From an uncultured Pontibacter sp. (GTDB taxonomy: Bacteria > Bacteroidota > Bacteroidia > Cytophagales > Hymenobacteraceae), in the NCBI RefSeq assembly GCF_947492645.1, contig NZ_CANLMZ010000015.1, positions 26,003-90,002 on the forward strand: a DNA stretch of 64,000 nt. Direction: 5' to 3'. The translations under genes were made by a program, and so were the position numbers. The notes under the pieces are model-generated. The model had not been told where the DNA came from and made no database searches. It saw only the letters and a program-made list of their open reading frames with translations. Shown one piece after another: positions 17,772-25,527 of this stretch (within the stretch, counting starts at the first letter, position 1; each line of letters opens with the position of its first letter).

Positions 17772-18359
17772 TTATTCTTTCAGCACCATATCGATGCTCA
17801 TGACAGCGCCAAGTATAAGCAGGCGAATATTATTATCTTGTGGCACCTGGTCTGTTATAGTTAGCATATAGTTGTCGGCAGAGGTAAAAAGCTCTTTGCC
17901 AATGCCCGCCCATTTTTTACTTACGTGCGCAAACTCCAGGTTGTCTTTCACAAATTTAAAGTCCCAACTGGTCCATTTGCCTTGCAACGAGAACAGATAA
18001 TTTTCGTGAGCGTCTAAAATGTTGAATTTGCCTCCGATAGAGAAGAACTTCTGTTTCAGCCTTCCAATTACTTCGTCGTTCTCGTCGAGCACCTCTACTG
18101 TAGATACAAAAAGAACTACGCCTCTGCGCACCGTGAGCACTTTTTCTCCTGCAGCAGTTCTTATCTCGATGTTAAAAGGCGTCATCCTTTTATAATCTGT
18201 AAAGCGGATAAGCCTCGTGAAGAAGCCTAAGCTTTCTTCGCGGCAGGTTAGGACTAACTCTTGTGTATCAGGGTTGTAGATATCGAAATTATTGGCAGCT
18301 TTAAATATGCCGGTGTGTTCTTTTACGAAGTATGAGTTTTGGTTAAGCGCTGGGTGCAT
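17772..18359 (-). CDS. LURP-one-related/scramblase-like protein
   Basis: A 195-residue protein of the tubby-like fold superfamily. It reads as successive strands: NSYFVKEHTGIFKAANNFDIYN, LVLTCREESLG, FNIEIRTAAGEKVLTVRRG, FVSTVEVLDENDEVIGRLKQK, FNILDAHENYLFSLQGKW, and closes with a hydrophobic C-terminal helix (LLILGAVMSIDMVL) as in scramblases. Bacterial members have no settled role; membrane-lipid association is inferred from the fold and the C-terminal helix. It is convergent with the DUF4890 gene. Confidence 0.8.
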   Translation of the reverse strand: MHPALNQNSYFVKEHTGIFKAANNFDIYNPDTQELVLTCREESLGFFTRLIRFTDYKRMTPFNIEIRTAAGEKVLTVRRGVVLFVSTVEVLDENDEVIGRLKQKFFSIGGKFNILDAHENYLFSLQGKWTSWDFKFVKDNLEFAHVSKKWAGIGKELFTSADNYMLTITDQVPQDNNIRLLILGAVMSIDMVLKE

Positions 18360-18509
18360 GCAGTAAGGTTAGTTTGTTATAGAGGGCGATATTTACACTT
18401 CTGGTAAAGTATAAACAGGCAATATAGGAAAATTATAGTATAAGCATCAAAGTATGAAAGCCCACGGCACCTATAGTTACAGCAGGTTTTATACTTTATA
18501 CTTCAGCCC

Positions 18510-19193
18510 TTACATCCCTCCAACCTTATTTTCAGGATCATCCGGAATATTGGGGAAATTTTTCTGGAAAAATGCGCAGAAGTGGGTAAGGGGGCATTCT
18601 TCGCATTTAGGGCGGCGGGCAACGCAGATGTAGCGGCCATGAAGTATAAGCCAATGATGGGCTTTGGCTACCAAGTCGTTTGGCAGGTTTGCTACCAGCT
18701 GCTTTTCTACCTCCAGGGGCGTTTTTGCAGTTTTAGTTACCAGGCCCAAACGTTTACTAACCCTGTACACATGCGTATCCACGGCCATGGCAGGCTGGTT
18801 CCAGATAACGGATACAATAACGTTGGCCGTTTTGCGGCCCACCCCGGGTAGCTTTACCAGTTGCTCCACCGTATCCGGTATCTCAGAATTAAACTGCTCT
18901 ACCAGCATTCTGCCCAAACCGGCCAGGTGCTTGGCCTTGTTGTTGGGGTACGATATACTTTTAATGTAAGGGAATACCTCCTCTGGGGTAGCCGCTGCCA
19001 GGTGCTCCGGCGTAGGGAAAGCCTCGAACAGGGCGGGCGTTACCATGTTTACGCGCTTATCAGTACATTGCGCGCTTAGTACAACGGCAAGTATAAGCTC
19101 GTAGGGGTTAGTATACGCGAGTTCGGTTTCAGGCTCCGGGAAGTTGTGCGTGAAATATTCTACCAGCAGCCTGTAACGTTCTTTCTTCAGCAT
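18510..19193 (-). CDS. nth: Endonuclease III
   Basis: DNA glycosylase/AP lyase that removes oxidised pyrimidines. Counting from the upstream ATG at 19208, the helix-hairpin-helix LPGVGRKTAN carries catalytic Lys126, AVDTHVYRV carries Asp144, and the [4Fe-4S] ligands are Cys195, Cys202, Cys205 and Cys211. I place the start at the second Met (19193, MLKKERYR) because the first five residues are not family-like; the ATG at 19208 is possible. It lies immediately downstream of the small gene that follows the sigma factor. Confidence 0.95.
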   Translation of the reverse strand: MLKKERYRLLVEYFTHNFPEPETELAYTNPYELILAVVLSAQCTDKRVNMVTPALFEAFPTPEHLAAATPEEVFPYIKSISYPNNKAKHLAGLGRMLVEQFNSEIPDTVEQLVKLPGVGRKTANVIVSVIWNQPAMAVDTHVYRVSKRLGLVTKTAKTPLEVEKQLVANLPNDLVAKAHHWLILHGRYICVARRPKCEECPLTHFCAFFQKNFPNIPDDPENKVGGM

Positions 19194-19211
19194 AAAAAAA
19201 GTTTGCAATCA

Positions 19212-19448
19212 TTAAGACTGCAAACTTAAGCTTTTTGAGTAATTAAGTATATTTTGTACAGCACGCTTGTGAGGGCTCTTAAGCGCATTGTCTAAAAGGT
19301 TCTGGATCTGTAGGAGCTCTGAGCAGCTTTCGGCCAACTCTTCGTCGTGCATAAATGCCGTTTCCAGTTGTTCAGAGGCATTTTTTGCCAATTCATCATA
19401 AACGTACTGGATCAGCTCATTCTGAGTAGAGGTTTTTATCATAAGCAA
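19212..19448 (-). CDS. Small protein downstream of the ECF sigma gene (78 aa)
   Basis: A short helical, acidic protein (YVYDELAKNASEQLETAFMHDEELAESCSELL) overlapping the end of the sigma-factor gene by about 30 bases (start at 19448 or 19442). Translational coupling and the size recall the soluble N-terminal domain of anti-sigma factors, but the zinc motif HxxxCxxC is absent and there is no membrane segment. Role as a sigma regulator is an inference from position. I do not recognise a named family. Confidence 0.7.
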   Translation of the reverse strand: MLMIKTSTQNELIQYVYDELAKNASEQLETAFMHDEELAESCSELLQIQNLLDNALKSPHKRAVQNILNYSKSLSLQS

Positions 19449-20019
19449 TGTTACTGTTTAGCATCTTTTTCCTCAGGTTAATAAGCGCATAGCGCATACG
19501 ACCCAAGGCTGTGTTGATGCTCACACCGGTAGCGTCGGCTATCTCCTGGAAGCTCATGTCGGCGTAATGGCGCATCATAAGCACTTCCCGCTGCGATTGT
19601 GGCAGCGTTTGGATAAGCTCTCTCAGGCGGGCATGCGTGTCTTCTTTTACCTGTAGCTGTTCTGCAGAGTCTTCTGCAAAAGCCATGGTATTAAACACAT
19701 TGCTGCCGTCCTCCAGCGTGATCATCGGGCTACGTTTCTCTTTACGGAAAAAGTCGATTGCCAGGTTATGGGCAATACGGCATATCCAGGACGAGAACTT
19801 GCCTTCTTCGTTATACCTGCCGCTCTTCATGGTGTGGATAGCCTTAATAAAAGCATCCTGCATCAGGTCTTCGGCTGTATACGTGTCCTTAACTATTAAT
19901 AAGATCGTGGTGTAAACTTTGTTTTTGTGTCTGTTTACTAGCTGTTCAAACGCATTCTCATTACCTGCGATGTAAAGCGAGACTAAAGCAGAGTCGCTTA
20001 CTTGCGTAGTTGTATTCAT
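19417..20019 (-). CDS. ECF-type RNA polymerase sigma factor
   Basis: Sigma-70 family regulator of extracytoplasmic-function type. Region 2 lies at about 20-90 (NAFEQLVNRHKNKVYTTILL, then EDLMQDAFIKAI and the promoter-melting part FSSWICRIAHNLAIDFFRK). Region 4 with its helix-turn-helix lies at about 139-185 (LPQSQREVLMMRHYADMSFQ, then EIADATGVSINTALGRMRYA). The roughly 45-residue linker is longer than in minimal ECF factors. It is followed by an overlapping small gene that may encode its regulator. Its targets cannot be told from sequence. Confidence 0.92.
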   Translation of the reverse strand: MNTTTQVSDSALVSLYIAGNENAFEQLVNRHKNKVYTTILLIVKDTYTAEDLMQDAFIKAIHTMKSGRYNEEGKFSSWICRIAHNLAIDFFRKEKRSPMITLEDGSNVFNTMAFAEDSAEQLQVKEDTHARLRELIQTLPQSQREVLMMRHYADMSFQEIADATGVSINTALGRMRYALINLRKKMLNSNIAYDKNLYSE

Positions 20020-20418
20020 CTTAAAGCTACATTAGTTTAACGTAGAGCTTTATATCATATTGTTGCGTTTAGGTTTTAAAACAAAGTTTTTTTGAAGTGA
20101 AGAATCAAATATATGTAATGCATTTTATTTGTGCAAGAGCAACTTCATACTCTTGTAAAATTTAAATCATCACCTTTTACATTTTAAAACTCCCTTTGGC
20201 AGGAGTGCCTATACTTGATGTTTTCCTTATACGATAGTATAATATAAAAGAGTGTCAAAATCTTTCAATTTAGTTTTCCACATATAGTAAATAGGCCTTA
20301 TTAAATAAATAAAGCTACTTTTAGCCAGAACAACTCTCAAATCTAGCCTGCTAAATTGCATAGCATAACGTATGCGGCGGCGGTTATTTTGTGCACCGCA
20401 GTAATACTGTACCCCCAA
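20020..20418. other. Intergenic region upstream of the sigma-factor gene
   Basis: About 400 AT-rich bases. A minus-strand frame at 20227-20442 has many Arg/Tyr/Ile codons and no family features and overlaps the terminator of the haemoglobin gene, so I do not call it. No RNA gene is recognised. Confidence 0.4.
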
Positions 20419-20469
20419 AAACAATAGAAGCCGGCAACACATGTAATGTGTTGCCGGCTTCTATTGTTT
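20419..20469 (-). terminator. Long perfect hairpin, terminator of the truncated-haemoglobin gene
   Basis: A 23-bp perfect stem (core AGAAGCCGGCAACACA and its complement) encloses a 5-base loop and ends in TTTT on the minus strand, 17 bases past the haemoglobin stop. It is unusually long for a terminator. Confidence 0.85.
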
Positions 20470-20485
20470 CCGGGCAAAGCTGATG

Positions 20486-20875
20486 CTACATAACCGGCTG
20501 CTTTATGCTGGAATCAATCAAGCCCATCCTCATCTGGAAAACCAACGCAATGCTGCTTGCCTTTTGTTTTGCTTCTGTCACCTTGGCGCCTTCAAATAAA
20601 TTATCAGCAGTTTGAGTGAATAACTCTATCCAACGTGCAAAGTGGTGCCGATCAATCGGCAGGTCTATGTGCTTCGGGAACGGTTGTCCTTTATAAGCCA
20701 TGCTTCCAAGCAATACGGTGCTCCAGAAAGTATACATCAGGGGTAAGTGGTGCTCCCATGCAACGTTGGCATGTCCGTTAAAAACTGGCGATAGCAGTTC
20801 GTCTTGGTTTACAGCATCATAAAATGTGTCTACCAGCAATTTTATATCTTCTTCGTTTTCCAGGTCTCTTTTCAT
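20486..20875 (-). CDS. Group III truncated haemoglobin
   Basis: Small haem protein of the 2-over-2 globin fold. It has the group III features: DTFYDAV near the N-terminus (Tyr19 as the likely B10 residue), HHLPLMYTFWSTVLLG in the E-helix region, and DRHHFARWIELF with the proximal His78. Length 129 residues is right. Proposed roles in the family include nitric oxide or oxygen chemistry; none is demonstrated here. It is a single-gene unit ending in a strong hairpin. Confidence 0.92.
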   Translation of the reverse strand: MKRDLENEEDIKLLVDTFYDAVNQDELLSPVFNGHANVAWEHHLPLMYTFWSTVLLGSMAYKGQPFPKHIDLPIDRHHFARWIELFTQTADNLFEGAKVTEAKQKASSIALVFQMRMGLIDSSIKQPVM

Positions 20876-21061
20876 AAACGCATTACTTCATCAGCTGTTA
20901 AAGCAAGGGAGAATTTGTCTCCTGCCAATAAACGCAAGTATACTGGCTTTACAGGCCACATAAAATGACTAAGGTCATCTTAGGCCTAAATAACTGCAGA
21001 ATTGCAGGAAGAGCTTAATCTGGAGCCGAAGTTGGAAACAGGAAACTAGAGGGCATAAAAA

Positions 21062-21096
21062 ATCCTTCGAAAGAGCTGAGGACCTTGTCGAAGGAT
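21062..21096 (-). terminator. Terminator of the 113-aa hypothetical gene
   Basis: ATCCTTCGA pairs with TCGAAGGAT around a 17-base loop; on the minus strand it is followed by six T. It lies 20 bases after the stop codon. Confidence 0.75.
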
Positions 21097-21115
21097 AGTC
21101 TAAATAAATGAGTTA

Positions 21116-21457
21116 CTATTTCCTGCTGTAGCCTTTCAAGCGGTTCAGGATAAGCAGTAGCTTACGGTTTATTTCGCGTTCTTCTACTGGCTTACATTGT
21201 GCGGTGATGTCGCATGGTTTCTGTAGCTTTTTCTCTAAAGCCTTCAGGTGTTCAAGATAGCATTCCAGCGTGGTGCAGGATACATTCTTAAAAGTGGAGT
21301 CGGTGCTGTCTCCGTTTTCAGTTTTATACTTCAGGTTAATGGCTTTCGATATCTCAACGTTTATCATTTTTGTTAAGTCATCGTCTGTCTTAATTTCCTG
21401 CTGGTACACCTTCTGCTCGATGTTCTCCAATAAATATCGGATGTCCAGTTGTTTCAT
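21116..21457 (-). CDS. Hypothetical protein (113 aa)
   Basis: No recognised family. The sequence is soluble, mixed charge, mostly helical, with three Cys (SCTTLECYLEHL and KPCDITAQC add up to four in total) and a basic C-terminus KLLLILNRLKGYSRK. No signal peptide. It is flanked by a good terminator, which supports a real transcription unit. Confidence 0.6.
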   Translation of the reverse strand: MKQLDIRYLLENIEQKVYQQEIKTDDDLTKMINVEISKAINLKYKTENGDSTDSTFKNVSCTTLECYLEHLKALEKKLQKPCDITAQCKPVEEREINRKLLLILNRLKGYSRK

Positions 21458-21786
21458 AATTCTAATCTTAATGTTGTTAAATTAGTTTAAAATGCCTGTC
21501 CGGTCCACTAAAGTACGCTTTACAAGTGCGTGTGTTCTAGCGGAATAGTTAAAATAGCATTACGGTAATCTTTACTTCAGTTTAGTAACAATACAGTAAC
21601 AGAATGGTTACTTTAGCTAAATTTTAATAGGCCGATTGGCTTTTGCTGAGTTTACGCACGGACGGCTAGCTATGAATTTTTATACTTGAGTTAGATAGCT
21701 TGAGTTGCCCTGAAAGAGCATAAAAAGTTAAAAAGTTTTTCCAAGCCTTTCGTGCATGCTTTCATAGAAGCGTGGCTGAAGCCAAT
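21458..21786. other. Intergenic region without a recognisable feature
   Basis: About 330 AT-rich bases between two minus-strand hypothetical genes. One TATACTT copy is at about 21681. No hairpin, RNA gene or clear promoter pair is seen. Confidence 0.4.
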
Positions 21787-22197
21787 TCATATATTTTGCT
21801 GCTTTCGCTCCAGCCATAACAGGGCATCGTGCTCATTTATAAAGTATCTAATTGTCAGGTTATTATTGGTTCTTACTAGTGGGGTTCCCTTTGTGATAAG
21901 CTCTTTTTGTAGCGGCAGCATCAGGTATGCTATATAGGTATGTATAGATAATGTTTTGTCCAGAGCCAGTACCAGATCTTTTTCAAATGCGAAAGCTTTG
22001 TCGGAATAGGAGCGCTTACGCAGATCTTGCAGCCAAAAGTTGGTTTGGTAGGTTTTTGCCAGTTCAAGAACAGCCTGATAACCTTCAGCTACCTGAATCA
22101 GGTCTGCATCGTGCTGCCATCTGCAAAAAAGTACCTTCATGTCTTGCTGAAAAGATATGCTGACAAAATCATGATCGGTATAGCTGGAGGTGGTCAT
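21787..22197 (-). CDS. Hypothetical protein, possibly SpoIIAA/STAS-like (136 aa)
   Basis: A 136-residue soluble protein. Its layout (short strands DFVSISFQQDMKVLFCRW, a helix QVAEGYQAVLELAKTY, FWLQDLRKRSY, a helix, then RYFINEHDALLWLERK) resembles the SpoIIAA-like/SEC14-STAS fold, in which the last segment is usually similar to FxxEeeALeWL. The resemblance is structural pattern only. Proteins of this kind in Hymenobacteraceae are common and uncharacterised. Confidence 0.6.
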   Translation of the reverse strand: MTTSSYTDHDFVSISFQQDMKVLFCRWQHDADLIQVAEGYQAVLELAKTYQTNFWLQDLRKRSYSDKAFAFEKDLVLALDKTLSIHTYIAYLMLPLQKELITKGTPLVRTNNNLTIRYFINEHDALLWLERKQQNI

Positions 22198-22416
22198 ATA
22201 TGCATAGCCTAGAAAGCATTTAACAGAAGGTGCCGGTAATATATAATGTTAGCTATTGCACGTGCATCGTAAAGCCAGGCATTGGATTCTGCTTGTTATA
22301 AGGTACAATTTGCGGATGCTAATACATAATAGTACGATGTTTGTAAATAAAAGTAGCTTTATTTGTATTAAACATATCCATAAAAGCTAATAAGTTATTT
22401 TAAGCAGCTGTTTCCG

Positions 22417-22424
22417 TAGCTTTG
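22417..22424 (+). promoter_or_regulatory. Possible -7 promoter element for the MFS gene
   Basis: TAgcTTTG, 30 bases before the start codon, fits TAnnTTTG; no matching -33 TTTG is found at the usual spacing. Confidence 0.35.
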
Positions 22425-22453
22425 CAGCAGATGATGTTGCAACAAACCAAGTC

Positions 22454-23716
22454 ATGAAAAGTACCCTCCGGCACGATCCTTTCGCGGTGCTGCGCATTCC
22501 AGATTTCAGGCTATATGTTTCGGCAAGGCTCTGTATCACACTTGCCATGCAAATACAGGCAGTAATTGTGGGCTGGCAAATTTACGATCTCACCAAAGAC
22601 CCGCTCTCACTTGGGCTTATTGGGTTAGCGGAGGCATTGCCCTCTATCGTTGTGTCGTTATACGCGGGCTACGTGGCTGATATGGTAGCCCGGAAAAAAA
22701 TAATTGTCACATTTATTTCGGTACTGCTCTTTTGCTCTGCAGCTCTGTTATTTTTTACAATTGATATAAGTAAATGGCTTGATGTTTACGGTGTATGGCC
22801 TATTTATGGCGTTATTTTTTTGAGCGGAATTGCAAGGGGATTTATGGGGCCAGCTATTTTTTCGTTTATGCCGCAGTTGGTGGCTTCGAAACAACTGTAT
22901 GCTAATGCCATTACCTGGAGCACAACTACCTGGCAGGCTGCTTCTTTGGCTGGGCCTGCTTTGGGCGGCTTGCTATACGGTTTCTGGGGTGTAAGTATAG
23001 CCTACGCTACTGATGCTGTGCTTGTACTGCTGTCGCTTGTGTTTTTCGGGCTTATAGCCTCCAGGCCCCTGCCCGAAAACATCAACCCGCAAAATTTTAA
23101 GGACAGCCTTAGCACAGGCTTGCGGTTTGTGTTTGGCAACCAGGTTATACTTAGCGCTATCTCCCTTGATTTGTTTGCCGTACTTTTTGGCGGTGCGGTA
23201 GCGTTGCTGCCAATTTTTGCCTCTGATATTTTGGATATGGGGCCAGAGGCGCTTGGCTTTATGAGAGCTGCGCCTGCCATGGGGTTTGTATTGATGGCTG
23301 TAATAATGGCTTATAAACCGATATCGCAAAGTGCAGGCAAGAAAATGCTGTGGTGTGTGGCAGGCTTTGGCTTAAGTATAGTCTTGTTCGGATTGTCTAC
23401 TAACTTTTGGTTTTCGATGGTGTTATTGGTGCTGAGTGGCGCTTTTGATAGTATTAGTGTTATCATCCGCTCTACGCTTATCCATACATTAACTCCAGAG
23501 TACATGAAAGGCAGGGTGTCTTCCATCAACAGCATCTTTGTGGGTTCCTCAAACGAAATAGGCGCTTTCAGGGCTGGGTCTATGGCGCGGCTTATTGGCG
23601 TTGTGCCTTCTGTGGTTTTTGGAGGAATTATGACTTTGCTTGTAGTTGGCGTTACTGCTTTTAAAGCTGATAAACTCCGGAGCCTTGACTTGAAGAACGA
23701 CTCCGAGGAAGCATAG
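22454..23716 (+). CDS. MFS transporter (EntS/enterobactin-exporter-like)
   Basis: A 420-residue inner-membrane protein with about twelve hydrophobic helices, of the DHA3-like MFS branch that includes EntS. The motif A-like loop after helix 2 reads YAGYVADMVARKKII, and the N-terminus DPFAVLRIPDFRLYVSARLC is typical of this branch. Helix 5 region ATTWQAASLAGPALGGLLYG is also characteristic. Likely an exporter of small hydrophobic molecules or drugs; substrate unknown. Single gene, convergent with bTHX and sharing its palindromic terminator. Confidence 0.88.
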   Translation: MKSTLRHDPFAVLRIPDFRLYVSARLCITLAMQIQAVIVGWQIYDLTKDPLSLGLIGLAEALPSIVVSLYAGYVADMVARKKIIVTFISVLLFCSAALLFFTIDISKWLDVYGVWPIYGVIFLSGIARGFMGPAIFSFMPQLVASKQLYANAITWSTTTWQAASLAGPALGGLLYGFWGVSIAYATDAVLVLLSLVFFGLIASRPLPENINPQNFKDSLSTGLRFVFGNQVILSAISLDLFAVLFGGAVALLPIFASDILDMGPEALGFMRAAPAMGFVLMAVIMAYKPISQSAGKKMLWCVAGFGLSIVLFGLSTNFWFSMVLLVLSGAFDSISVIIRSTLIHTLTPEYMKGRVSSINSIFVGSSNEIGAFRAGSMARLIGVVPSVVFGGIMTLLVVGVTAFKADKLRSLDLKNDSEEA

Positions 23717-23719
23717 TAT

Positions 23720-23761
23720 AAAAGAGGCGCTTCGGATAAGCTTATCCGAAGCGCCTCTTTT
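23720..23761. terminator. 42-bp perfect palindrome, bidirectional terminator
   Basis: A perfect 42-base palindrome (half-site core AAGAGGCGCTTCGGATAAG) lies between the convergent MFS and bTHX genes, flanked by T runs in both directions. It ends 13 bases from the bTHX stop. Confidence 0.88.
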
Positions 23762-23774
23762 CTTTTAAAGAAAA

Positions 23775-23894
23775 CTAAGAATTTGCTGTTTCCTTTTTTT
23801 CTTGTTGGGCTTTGTTGGCTTTACGGAGGCGTCTGTTGCCGTACGTGCCTTTACTGATTTTGCCTTTGCGTGATTTTTTATCGCCTTTTCCCAT
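23775..23894 (-). CDS. 30S ribosomal protein bTHX (39 aa)
   Basis: A short minus-strand frame encodes MGKGDKKSRKGKISKGTYGN, followed by a basic tail RRLRKANKAQQ. The MGKGDKK(T/S)..GKI..G(S/T)YG pattern is the Bacteroidota form of ribosomal protein THX, which binds 16S rRNA at the top of the small-subunit head. At 39 residues it is slightly longer than usual because of a polar C-terminal extension. It is convergent with the MFS gene. Short enough to be overlooked by length-filtered gene calling. Confidence 0.9.
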   Translation of the reverse strand: MGKGDKKSRKGKISKGTYGNRRLRKANKAQQEKKETANS

Positions 23895-23954
23895 AAGTAA
23901 TCTGGTTAGTTTAGTTTTGTATAAACACGCATACGAGAAAAAGGCAAAGGCAGG

Positions 23955-24992
23955 TTACTCTAATACTACCCGTTGGTGCACCACTTCGTTACCAGAGGTA
24001 GCGGTAAGTATAAAAAAACCTTTGTGTTGCCTTATATCTTCAGGTGTAAGCTGCGCCACGCCATTTTGCACCCGTTTACTCAGCACCACTCTGCCTGACA
24101 TGTCTTTTAGCTCCAGCAGCGTTTCCTGTGCTGCTTTGCTCGTCCGGATCAGTACCTCGCAATCGCCACCACGGCAAGGGTTAGGATACATGACTACCTG
24201 CATGGCATCAGGCGCAGTACTGGTTACACCAATCACCATCGAGTACTCAAACTGCCCGTCAAAGTCTACCTGCCGCAGCCTGTAGTAATTTTCGCCGTTA
24301 TGCGGTGCTGGGTCAATAAAAGTATAATCTATAGTTGTGGCAGAGTTGCCATGGCCATCTACTTTGCCAATTTGCTCAAATGTGGTACCATCTGCACTAC
24401 GCTCTACTTCAAAATGGCTGTTGTTTTCCTCGCTGGCTGTGCTCCAGTTCAGGTTTATGCCGCTTTCTGTTGGCAAGCCTGTAAAACTGATAAGTTCTAC
24501 AGCCAATGGCGTAATTGGCAAGCAAGGTTCATTAGAGTCGAGGCGTGCCTGCAGGTCTACGATCGGCGGTAAAGGAAATGGCCCGGTATAACTAAAGTTG
24601 AAAAATGGAATGCTGATTGTCCTGATCTCATAAGGAGAGATGATGATGTCGGGGGTTGCTGTGAAAGAGGCTCTGTCAACCGTAAACTCTATCGTAGAAT
24701 TCGCTGCCAGTTGCTCCCGCGAAAGCAAGACTACAGTTCCGCCTACTGGTGCAAATATCAATCCATCGATGTCGTTGCAGGTACCTCCTTCATTTAAAAA
24801 AGCACTTAGCACAACTAGCAGAGTAGGAGAAGTAGGGCTTTCTTCTTGTATGGCTTCATAGGCAACAAAAAAACAATCATTCTCAAAGCTGCAAACTGAT
24901 GTTGTAATCTGTGCTTTAGCATCACTAACGGAGAGTAAAAACAAAAAGGAAAAAACGGCAAATAGCCGGAATAGGGTATATTTATTTTTCAT
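23955..24992 (-). CDS. T9SS type A sorting-domain secreted protein
   Basis: Cargo of the type IX secretion system. Signal peptide at 1-27 (FRLFAVFSFLFLLSVSDAKA, then Q). After an N-terminal domain of unknown fold comes the widespread LPLAVELISFTG-like linker (here TPLAVELISFTG), then a fibronectin-III-like segment (LNWSTASEENNSHFEVERSA) ending in YYRLRQVDFDG. The last 80 residues are the type A sorting domain: VVMYPNPCRGG, ELKDMSGRVVL and a terminal HQRVVLE. It has five Cys in the N-terminal half. The cargo function itself is unknown. Confidence 0.88.
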   Translation of the reverse strand: MKNKYTLFRLFAVFSFLFLLSVSDAKAQITTSVCSFENDCFFVAYEAIQEESPTSPTLLVVLSAFLNEGGTCNDIDGLIFAPVGGTVVLLSREQLAANSTIEFTVDRASFTATPDIIISPYEIRTISIPFFNFSYTGPFPLPPIVDLQARLDSNEPCLPITPLAVELISFTGLPTESGINLNWSTASEENNSHFEVERSADGTTFEQIGKVDGHGNSATTIDYTFIDPAPHNGENYYRLRQVDFDGQFEYSMVIGVTSTAPDAMQVVMYPNPCRGGDCEVLIRTSKAAQETLLELKDMSGRVVLSKRVQNGVAQLTPEDIRQHKGFFILTATSGNEVVHQRVVLE

Positions 24993-25527
24993 AGTTCAGG
25001 TTTGTTTAAAAAGCTTTTTCAATATAGCGTCAGCTGCATACCCGAAATACAGAGATAAAAGTGGCGGCTTGCTTTAGTGCAGGGTGATATGCGCTAAGGC
25101 TAAGTATAAATCAGCGGTATTGTACATTCCAGGAAGGGTGGTAAACCTGGCGTTGGGTTTAGGGCCAAACAGAACGTATCTTAGCTAGCTAAGAGTTGCA
25201 CCGTTTGCGGCACCGTTACATATGCAGTTGCTATATAAACTATTACGAAGCTACTGCTATCCTGTTATTGCGAAGGCCGGCTTTTTATTAAAAAGGGTAC
25301 AATTTTAATTTAGCAGCAAGGAGCAAATGGTAGTTAAAAGCCAGCAATTGCTAAACCTTTTTGCTATTGCTGCTGTTACAAAAAGATGCTTTAACGCTAT
25401 TTAGAAGTTAATTTAAAGCTTTAGCTAAACATTTTAGCCAGGTTTGATATTCGCTTTAAAAAAGAGGGAAGCTATTTGTAACTTTACAAAATTATCTAAA
25501 GAGAAAAAAGGCTGATGCACCAGGTGA
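24993..25527. other. Divergent intergenic region upstream of uvrA
   Basis: 535 bases with no recognisable gene or RNA. Close to uvrA there is a near-consensus -7 element TAacTTTA at 25479-25486. One AAGTATAAA copy lies at about 25100. Nothing else structured is visible. Confidence 0.45.

Noticed and set aside
20227..20442. Minus-strand frame of 71 codons
   Set aside because: Overlaps the long haemoglobin terminator and has an Arg/Tyr/Ile composition unlike a real protein.
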